The position numbers and the translations under genes were made by a program. A stretch of 36,570 nucleotides of DNA from contig PEYJ01000026.1 in the NCBI GenBank assembly GCA_002774425.1, positions 1-36,570 of the forward strand, in the 5' to 3' direction. Under the pieces are notes generated by a model. It did not search any database. It was not told the origin of the DNA and saw nothing but the letters and a program-made list of their open reading frames with translations. This document shows positions 31,069 through 36,570 of the stretch, piece after piece (positions within the stretch are counted from its first letter, which is position 1; every line of letters starts with the position of its first letter). This DNA comes from Parcubacteria group bacterium CG08_land_8_20_14_0_20_48_21 (lineage in GTDB: Bacteria > Patescibacteriota > Patescibacteriia > UBA1544).

Positions 31069-31241
31069 GTTTCCAAGAGCTACAACAATTTATTAATGCA
31101 AGCTTTAGCGAGGAAGAAGTGACTTTGGGAAAACGAGATTTGCGTACCAGTATTCCTGAAAAATACCTTCAAGCGTTTGCTCAACTGGTAAAAGCGTTAC
31201 CTCAAAGCATACCACGTAAAGCTGGAGAGAATCCCCGATAA
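31065..31241 (+). CDS. Small hypothetical protein
   Basis: A 58-residue frame from GTG 31065 encodes SFQELQQFINASFSEEEVTLG and ends PQSIPRKAGENPR. The sequence is hydrophilic, helical in character and looks coding. The coding-like pattern also extends upstream in the same frame (KDRQLTDEV), but no usual start codon is available there. I do not recognise the family. It is convergent with nth, 14 bp away. Confidence 0.4.
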   Translation: MSFQELQQFINASFSEEEVTLGKRDLRTSIPEKYLQAFAQLVKALPQSIPRKAGENPR

Positions 31242-31255
31242 TTCCTCCTCACTCT

Positions 31256-31897
31256 TTACTTCCACTTCCCCACTTCTATTCTGGGACATTTTTTCTGTAA
31301 AGGGCATTGGCTGCACACCGGCGTTGGTGCTTTGCATACTGCGCGCCCATGTTGAATGAGCCGATGGGAAAATGCAACCCATGCTCTTCGTGGCAGTAAA
31401 CGCATGAGATCCACCTCTATTTTTTTAGGATCAGTTGCTTTCGTCCATCCAAAACGCCGTACGATGCGCCCCACATGGGTGTCAACCACAATGCCATCTA
31501 CCTTGCCAAAGGCTGCGCCTAATAGGACATTGGCCGTCTTGCGTGCGACACCCGGAAGGGTCAGTAACTCCTCCATGGTATCAGGAACCTTGTCATCATA
31601 CACCTCTACGATGCACTGCGCACTCCCCTTGATGGCTTTTGCTTTATTTTTATAAAATCCGGTTGAACGAACGAGCGTTTCAATTGATGCAAGACGCGCT
31701 GTTGCAACGCCTTGCACATCGGGAAATTTTTGAAAAAAGGCTGGCGTAACTTTGTTGACCTGTACATCCGTACATTGCGCGGATAGGATTGTTGCAACCA
31801 ATAATTCCCAAGGATCACGAAACCGGAGGCTGCAGTGAGCCTCCAGATAGGTGCGTTTGAGTACGCGCAATGTCTCTGTAACGGGTAACGGCTGCAT
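31256..31897 (-). CDS. nth: Endonuclease III (DNA glycosylase/AP lyase)
   Basis: Base-excision repair glycosylase for oxidised pyrimidines. The helix-hairpin-helix LPGVARKTANV carries catalytic K120, and VDTHVGRI carries D139. The iron-sulfur cluster ligands follow the exact C-x6-C-x2-C-x5-C spacing (C188, C195, C198, C204). ATG 31897 is chosen because it places the lysine at 120 as in E. coli and has AAGG upstream. GTG 31909 is an alternative adding four residues. It is 213 aa, normal for Nth. Confidence 0.95.
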   Translation of the reverse strand: MQPLPVTETLRVLKRTYLEAHCSLRFRDPWELLVATILSAQCTDVQVNKVTPAFFQKFPDVQGVATARLASIETLVRSTGFYKNKAKAIKGSAQCIVEVYDDKVPDTMEELLTLPGVARKTANVLLGAAFGKVDGIVVDTHVGRIVRRFGWTKATDPKKIEVDLMRLLPRRAWVAFSHRLIQHGRAVCKAPTPVCSQCPLQKKCPRIEVGKWK

Positions 31898-31984
31898 AGC
31901 CTTATCCACATTTAAAACGATTCCTTAGGGGATAGTACATGGGGAAAAAGTTGGGTACGAAAAAAATAACTTCGTCAAAGAATA

Positions 31985-32197
31985 TTATTTTTTATTGGAA
32001 ACGTACGCAGTATTACCGGCTTTTTTTGTATCATCTTGCAACAGCACAAATGCAACGATGAGCGACATAATACCGATAATGACAAGCAACGTATTCCCGA
32101 TAGGTATTGTTGACACCGCATCTTTTAATCGCGGCACCAATAGAAATGCCGCATCAACAACGAGGAGTATGGTTGCGAGTACATGTCTTCCTTTCAT
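31985..32197 (-). CDS. Small membrane protein with two transmembrane helices
   Basis: A 70-residue protein with two predicted membrane helices: HVLATILLVVDAAFLLV (about 4-20) and IGNTLLVIIGIMSLIVAFVLL (about 33-53). A short polar tail follows. The family is not recognised. ATG 32197 is set by a G-rich ribosome binding site made of eight consecutive G residues (32205-32212), seven bases upstream. It lies 67 bp downstream of the P-type ATPase on the same strand and could be cotranscribed and act with it, but there is no direct evidence. Confidence 0.6.
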   Translation of the reverse strand: MKGRHVLATILLVVDAAFLLVPRLKDAVSTIPIGNTLLVIIGIMSLIVAFVLLQDDTKKAGNTAYVSNKK

Positions 32198-32204
32198 TTG
32201 GTCA

Positions 32205-32212
32205 CCCCCCCC
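32205..32212 (-). promoter_or_regulatory. Poly-G ribosome binding site
   Basis: AGAGGGGGGGG on the minus strand occupies the Shine-Dalgarno position of the small membrane protein. It is the third G-run of eight or more in 4 kb. Confidence 0.5.
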
Positions 32213-32264
32213 TCTATCCACAGTTACGTTAAATAAACTTCTTTAAGAATACACGAAACTACGA

Positions 32265-34973
32265 TTACGCGCCATCTCTCCCGTTTCTCTGCAAAATAAA
32301 TACCAGTTTGATGCTTTCAATAACAATAATAACCCCGAAACATACCAATGCTATGATACCCCAGTCCCACAGCATAATCGCTTTGGTTGAAAAAACACGT
32401 TGCAGCGCCGGAAGATAAATCGCAAGCAGTTGCAGCAGCATGCCTCCGCCGATTGCCAAAAGCAGCCACGCATTCCGCAACGGATTATAGGTAAATAGTG
32501 TATGCCGAAGCGTGCGGCAGCTAAAAACGTACAGCAGAGAATCAATACCCAGCGTAGCGAACACTATGGTACGCGCGTACATGATGTCTCCTGTCGCACG
32601 TACATAGTAAAAGAATAATCCCAGCGTGCTTAACCCCGTAACGATACTGATAACGCCAATGAGTATTTTACGCTCAAGATCAAAAAGCGGGGTATGTCGG
32701 GGAAGCGGCTCCTCGTCCATTACCTCATTTTCTTTTGGTTCAAAGATGAGCGCTATGTTGGGAAAGCCATCGGTAACGAGATTTATCCACAAAATTTGCG
32801 AAGCGAGTAGAGGCAGGGGCGAAATTCCCTCATTGGCCAAGATAATCGGCCCAAGCAAGAGACTTCCGGTAATAATGCATACTTCAGAAAAACTGTCAGA
32901 AAGAAGATACAGCGCAACTTTACGTATGTTATCGTACATGACACGTCCGTACTCAACCGCATGGACGATCGTTGCAAAATTATTGTCCAGCAGTACCAGG
33001 TCGGCAACACTTTTGCTCACATCCGTTCCCGATCCCAATGCAACACCGACATCCGCGGCTTTTAATGCCGGTGCGTCATTGACGCCGTCTCCGGTCATGG
33101 CCACTACCGCACCGTGTTTTTGCCACGCGGCAACGATGCGCAGTTTATCTTTTGGCGCGACTCGCGCATAGACGGAAATATTTTCAACGCGCTCGGATAA
33201 TTGCGCATCGGTCATGTTGGCAAGGTCAACACCGTCTATGACCGATTCTTTTTGTGTAGGGAGTCCAAGCTCGCTTGCTATAGAAAGCGCGGTTAATTTA
33301 TGATCACCGGTAATCATCACCGGTTTGATCCCCGCTTTTTTGCACAGCGCAATCGTCTGCAGTACTTCGGGACGCAGCGGGTCGCGCATGCCGATAGTTC
33401 CCGCATATACCAAACGGGCATCGGCAAAACTTTCTTGCAGACCCACGGTTTTTACATTGGAAACTTGCTGATACGCGGTTGCGATGGTGCGCATTCCCTC
33501 GGCATTCATGTGTTCAAAATTGTCTGTTATTTTTTTTCGCAAGGCAGGGGTAAGATGCGTTATTTTTGCTCCTACAAGTATATCGGTGCATTTTGCAAGA
33601 ATAATTTCCGGGGCGCCTTTAACATGCACACGCAACGATCCGTCCGCAAATCGGTCAAGTGTTGCCATAAACTTTTTCTCCGATGAAAAAGGGATGCTGT
33701 CTATGCGCAGGATGTTTTTTTGCGCATCCGTGTAGAGACCGAGCGTAGCGGCGGCACTCAAAAGTGCCGTTTCCGTCGGTTCGCCAACAAAAACTTCCGA
33801 AGAAAGATTTATTTTTTTGCGCGTGCGATTTGTAACTGCAACACTTGCATCATTGCACAACATGCCGATACGTACTACCTCAAGCAATTCTTCCGACATT
33901 TTTTCAACGCCACTTTTTTCACGCCATGCCGATGAAACGCTTGCGGTTTCAATGCGTGTAACGCGCATGGCGCCTTCGGTCAATGTACCGGTTTTATCCG
34001 TGCAAATAACGGTCGTACTCCCCAGTGTTTCTGCAGCGATAAGTTTTTTCACCAACCCGTTGCGTTTCAGTATCTGCTGCATGCCTATAGCTAGAATCAC
34101 GGTTACTTCAACCGCCAACCCTTCTGGAATTGCGGCAACCGCCACGGCAACCGCTATGGTGAACATTTCACTGAATGCATGTCCCGAAAATAAACCGACA
34201 AAAAGTATGAAAATGGCAATACCGACTACCATTTTTGCCAAAAACGCGCTAAAGACTTTTAAGCGCTGCTGCAAGGGCGTTGCTTCTTCCGCGGCAGTTG
34301 CGACTAAATTGGCTATGGCACCAATTTCCGTGTGTAACCCGGTTTCTACTACGACACCAATCCCATTCCCTCCAACAACCGTGGTACTCATATAAGCCAT
34401 GTTTTTTCGGTCTCCAACAGGCGTATCCGCATGTACTACACCTGCTGCGCGCTTTTTTACCGGTTGTGATTCTCCCGTGAGCGAACTTTCGGCAATAGAT
34501 ATCTCGTGGTCTTGCAGGAGACGAAGATCCGCGGGGATGGTGATCCCCTCTTCTAACACAACAACGTCCCCCGGTACCAAATCTTTGGAAAATATCTCTT
34601 TGCGTACGCCTGCGCGAATCACTAGTGTTGTGGGCGTGAGCACTTGGCGCAGCGCAAAAAGCGCGTTTTGCGCCTTGTATTCCTGTATCAACCCAACAAG
34701 TATGTTGAGAAATACCGCAGCAAGGATGACCCATGCGTCTATAAATTCACCGAGCACAAAACTGATTGCGGACGCAATAAGCAACATGACCACCATGATG
34801 TTTTGTATCTGGTGCAATAGCAGTGTACCGATACCCAATTTTTTTTCCTTGGGCAATGTGTTCAAACCAAAATGGAGTAAGCGTTTTTTTGCTTCCGATT
34901 CCGTTAGACCTGTCTTGGCATCACTTTTAATTTTTTTGAGCGTATCTGCCTGTGAGAGCGTATGCCAACGCAT
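32265..34973 (-). CDS. P-type cation-transporting ATPase (class II, Ca2+-like)
   Basis: Integral membrane cation pump (902 aa). The cation-ATPase N-domain is at 1-65. The actuator loop has TGES (166-169) and the M4 site has PEGL (283-286). The phosphorylation motif is CTDKTGTLT with D326. VKGAPE in the N-domain and MTGDGVNDAPALKAADVGVA in the P-domain follow, and the C-terminal six-helix cation-ATPase domain is present. The layout matches SERCA/PMR1-like and Na+/K+-type class II pumps. PEGLAVEV instead of PEGLPAVV leaves ion specificity open. It is divergent from the glutamate-5-kinase-like gene. No Shine-Dalgarno and no clear promoter are seen. Confidence 0.93.
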   Translation of the reverse strand: MRWHTLSQADTLKKIKSDAKTGLTESEAKKRLLHFGLNTLPKEKKLGIGTLLLHQIQNIMVVMLLIASAISFVLGEFIDAWVILAAVFLNILVGLIQEYKAQNALFALRQVLTPTTLVIRAGVRKEIFSKDLVPGDVVVLEEGITIPADLRLLQDHEISIAESSLTGESQPVKKRAAGVVHADTPVGDRKNMAYMSTTVVGGNGIGVVVETGLHTEIGAIANLVATAAEEATPLQQRLKVFSAFLAKMVVGIAIFILFVGLFSGHAFSEMFTIAVAVAVAAIPEGLAVEVTVILAIGMQQILKRNGLVKKLIAAETLGSTTVICTDKTGTLTEGAMRVTRIETASVSSAWREKSGVEKMSEELLEVVRIGMLCNDASVAVTNRTRKKINLSSEVFVGEPTETALLSAAATLGLYTDAQKNILRIDSIPFSSEKKFMATLDRFADGSLRVHVKGAPEIILAKCTDILVGAKITHLTPALRKKITDNFEHMNAEGMRTIATAYQQVSNVKTVGLQESFADARLVYAGTIGMRDPLRPEVLQTIALCKKAGIKPVMITGDHKLTALSIASELGLPTQKESVIDGVDLANMTDAQLSERVENISVYARVAPKDKLRIVAAWQKHGAVVAMTGDGVNDAPALKAADVGVALGSGTDVSKSVADLVLLDNNFATIVHAVEYGRVMYDNIRKVALYLLSDSFSEVCIITGSLLLGPIILANEGISPLPLLASQILWINLVTDGFPNIALIFEPKENEVMDEEPLPRHTPLFDLERKILIGVISIVTGLSTLGLFFYYVRATGDIMYARTIVFATLGIDSLLYVFSCRTLRHTLFTYNPLRNAWLLLAIGGGMLLQLLAIYLPALQRVFSTKAIMLWDWGIIALVCFGVIIVIESIKLVFILQRNGRDGA

Positions 34974-35046
34974 AAAATAGGAATGAGGTAGTGTGTACGA
35001 TGGTCGTGTACAATAATGTAATGAAGTGTAGCATGTTTTGTCCGTA

Positions 35047-35075
35047 TTGTCTTTTTTATATATTGTTTGTATACT
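35047..35075 (+). promoter_or_regulatory. Promoter of the glutamate-5-kinase-like gene
   Basis: -35 TTGTCT (35047-35052), 17-bp spacer, -10 TATACT (35070-35075). The leader is about 40 nt. The Shine-Dalgarno GAGGA (35111-35115) lies in a small palindrome with core CCTCGAGG. Confidence 0.6.
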
Positions 35076-35121
35076 TCTTTCGCTCTCCTATGTTCTTTTA
35101 CAATATCCTCGAGGAATATCC

Positions 35122-35892
35122 ATGAAAAAAATTGTGGTAAAGGTTGGATCTGATGTAGTAGTCAAAGAAGGCAAACTCGCTCTCAGGCGCATGGCGCATG
35201 TATGCGAGTCGCTCGGTATACTGCATGCAAGCGGCTATCGCGTACTGCTCGTAAGTTCCGGTGCCATTGCGTGCGGTAAAATGGCGGTTGTTGGGTACAA
35301 CCACGCGTCAGTGATTGATAAGGCTACCGCAGCAACGTTTGGACAAGGAGATCTAATCCGATACTATAAAATTTTTTTTCACATCAACAACTTTCCGGTT
35401 GGGCAACTGTTGTTAAGTCATGATCAGCTACATGATTCCTTGCTGCGCAACCATATTTTAGGCATGATTATCCGTGCATGGGAAAGCCATGGCATAATGA
35501 TAGCGAATGGTAATGACGGGGTAAATCCTGATGAGGTGCAACTGGACAACGATATGCTCGCGCGCATGCTTGCGGAATTTGTTGACGCTCAAGCATTCAT
35601 TGTTCTATCCATGCATCAAGGTCTCTATACCGCCGATCCCACATATGCTCACGAAGCGGACTTTGTAGCAACCGTTCCTCACATCACTCAAGAAGTGCTT
35701 GCCTACGCGAGTTCAACGCAATCACCAAACGGAGCTCCTGGGGGTATGCGCACCAAGCTCTTGCAAATACAGCGCGCGACACAAGCTGGTATTCCATGCT
35801 ATCTCGCGGCATGGAATGCAGATCTTCTGAATGTTCTTGCAGGAAAAGCTGGTACTTTTTTTCCCCCACAAGAAAAAGAAGTGGTGAAATGA
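35122..35892 (+). CDS. proB: Glutamate 5-kinase-like amino acid kinase without PUA domain
   Basis: Amino-acid-kinase fold protein of 256 aa, most like ProB, which phosphorylates glutamate in proline synthesis. Motifs are VKVGS (6-10), VSSGAIACG (44-52), ANGND (128-132), LDNDMLARMLA (141-151), GLYTADP (167-173) and GGMRTK (207-212). It ends after the kinase domain, so the C-terminal PUA domain of E. coli ProB is missing, as in some short ProB proteins. The usual NENDxV reads NGNDGV. No proA or proC is nearby. ATG 35122 is set by GAGGA seven bases upstream. Related kinases (UMP, aspartate, carbamate) fit less well. Confidence 0.78.
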   Translation: MKKIVVKVGSDVVVKEGKLALRRMAHVCESLGILHASGYRVLLVSSGAIACGKMAVVGYNHASVIDKATAATFGQGDLIRYYKIFFHINNFPVGQLLLSHDQLHDSLLRNHILGMIIRAWESHGIMIANGNDGVNPDEVQLDNDMLARMLAEFVDAQAFIVLSMHQGLYTADPTYAHEADFVATVPHITQEVLAYASSTQSPNGAPGGMRTKLLQIQRATQAGIPCYLAAWNADLLNVLAGKAGTFFPPQEKEVVK

Positions 35893-36232
35893 GTGCGAGA
35901 AAATTTTGCGGCGCATGTTGGTTTGCCGGAAGTATCATAACACTCTGGTGAGTAATTACGTGCTTTATGTTGCATACACCCCCTCCAGATTGTATTACGC
36001 TGTTAGGTATGTGGCTTGGCAATGAACCCCGGAACTATCCAAACGCGGCGCAGTCAAACTGGGCTATGATCTGCTCTTTTTCTCTGGTCATACCAAGTAT
36101 GATCTTACCTTTCACATCAAAACGAGCAACCAATTCTTCGTAGTATATCCTCGGCAACGGGGATTTTTTTATGGCACCTATTGTCCAATGTGATGCTTTA
36201 TGTTATATTGGCAACGTTCCGCAGGTATTTAT
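35893..36232. other. Intergenic region before tRNA-Lys
   Basis: No convincing gene. On the minus strand a short frame (36035-36157, TTG start) reads like coding sequence for about 40 residues (for example LVARFDVKGKIILGMT) and may be a gene remnant. The tRNA promoter occupies 36181-36209. Confidence 0.4.
36181..36209 (+). promoter_or_regulatory. tRNA-Lys promoter
   Basis: -35 TTGTCC (36181-36186), 17-bp spacer, extended -10 TGTTATATT with TATATT at 36204-36209. Confidence 0.65.
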
Positions 36233-36309
36233 GCGCCGTTAGCTCAGCCTGGTAGAGCAACTGCCTTTTAAGCAGATGGTCGGGGGTTCAAATCCCTCAC
36301 GGCGCACCA
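36233..36309 (+). tRNA. tRNA-Lys (anticodon UUU)
   Basis: Complete 77-nt cloverleaf including an encoded CCA. The acceptor GCGCCGT pairs with ACGGCGC, the D-stem is GCTC/GAGC, the anticodon loop is CTTTTAA (anticodon TTT), and the T-arm is GGGGG-TTCAAAT-CCCTC with one G-U pair. The outermost anticodon-stem pair is an A-A mismatch. The wobble uridine is the target of MnmA, encoded upstream in the window. Confidence 0.96.
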
Positions 36310-36390
36310 AGCTCGCACTTACTTTCAAAACAAATGATGTGGCACGCGCGGAGCGCATGGTGGCTTGAAACTAAATCGTACGCTCGACGA

Positions 36391-36547
36391 AAGCCCCGCC
36401 ACCGCCTCGCTTCACTCGGCAACCCCAAAAAGAAAAAAGTTCCTTGCTTTTTCTGATCTTCGCTGGGGTGATTTTTTCTAAAATGGAAAGGACATTTTTC
36501 TTTTTGGGGTTCTGCCCTCCAAGTATTCGGGCAGTGTGGCGGGGCTT
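36391..36547. repeat. Large imperfect inverted repeat after tRNA-Lys
   Basis: AAGCCCCGCCAC (36391-36402) pairs perfectly with 36536-36547, and a 17-bp segment AACCCCAAAAAGAAAAA (36421-36437) pairs perfectly with 36495-36511. Between the two stems each arm holds its own small hairpin (GCC/GGC at 36404-36420; CTGCCC/GGGCAG at 36512-36534). The whole could fold as a branched RNA or a cruciform of about 157 bp. No reading frame is seen in 36310-36570. Confidence 0.65.
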
Positions 36548-36570
36548 CAATGCGGACGAAGTTTTGGCAA

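Noticed and set aside
36035-36157. 40-codon minus-strand frame with coding-like text
   Set aside because: Only a TTG start, no ribosome binding site, no family recognised; kept only as a possible remnant.
1-36570. UGA recoded as glycine (code 25)
   Set aside because: TGA is the natural end of priA, fmt, the MEMO/LigB gene and the GT4 gene at 18476, in ATGA/GTGA overlaps and at family-typical lengths.
1-36570. CRISPR arrays, insertion sequences, prophage genes
   Set aside because: No regularly spaced repeats, transposases or phage structural genes were seen; the only recombinase is Xer-like.

Overview
The window looks like core chromosome of a Candidate Phyla Radiation (Patescibacteria, probably Parcubacteria-like) bacterium. 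This is inferred from style and content; no 16S gene is present. Genes are densely packed, most starts lack a Shine-Dalgarno sequence, several housekeeping proteins are stripped down (RNA polymerase alpha without a C-terminal domain, a 602-residue AlaRS without C-Ala, a PriA with erased helicase motifs), and the ribosomal block runs infA-rpmJ-rpsM-rpsK-rpsD-rpoA-rplQ-rplM-rpsI. TAA, TAG and TGA all act as stops, so the UGA=Gly code of Gracilibacteria/Absconditabacteria is not used.

Layout. 0-1.75 kb: palindromic repeat, a dif-like 28-mer, a Xer tyrosine recombinase and a single-domain rhodanese. 1.9-6.1 kb (minus): M23 murein hydrolase with coiled coil, gltX, and a WecG/TagA glycosyltransferase fused to a NUDIX domain. 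6.2-8.9 kb: clpB behind a near-consensus promoter overlapped by a CIRCE operator. 9-14.9 kb (plus): secreted lytic-transglycosylase-like repeat protein, MEMO/LigB-type protein, priA, def, fmt. 14.8-21.1 kb (minus): compact five-gene glycan operon (flippase, two GT4, one GT2, O-antigen polymerase/ligase). 21.2-27.2 kb (minus): ribosomal/alpha operon with alaS directly upstream. 27.3-35.9 kb: mixed region with a small hypothetical gene, a broken or phase-variable GGDEF gene with two poly-G tracts, mnmA, an alpha/beta hydrolase, nth, a small membrane protein, a P-type cation ATPase and a PUA-less glutamate-5-kinase-like gene. 36.2 kb: tRNA-Lys(UUU), then a large imperfect inverted repeat running to the end of the window.

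How the genes work together. Translation and protein maturation dominate: gltX, alaS, infA, seven ribosomal protein genes, def+fmt, mnmA and tRNA-Lys. MnmA modifies the wobble uridine of tRNAs such as this tRNA-Lys(UUU). A second theme is the cell surface: the M23 hydrolase, the secreted transglycosylase-like protein, WecG-NUDIX and the Wzx/Wzy-type operon probably build and remodel envelope glycans. Recognisable promoters share a TATACT or TATAAT -10 about 16-17 bp from a TTGnCn -35, often with very short leaders.

The observations most worth a second look are the poly-G-frameshifted GGDEF gene (28386-28438) with an in-frame amber codon downstream, the extended CIRCE/promoter overlap of clpB, the helicase-dead PriA coupled to a MEMO/LigB gene, the WecG-NUDIX fusion, the restriction of strong Shine-Dalgarno sequences to a few accessory genes, and the large inverted repeat after the tRNA.
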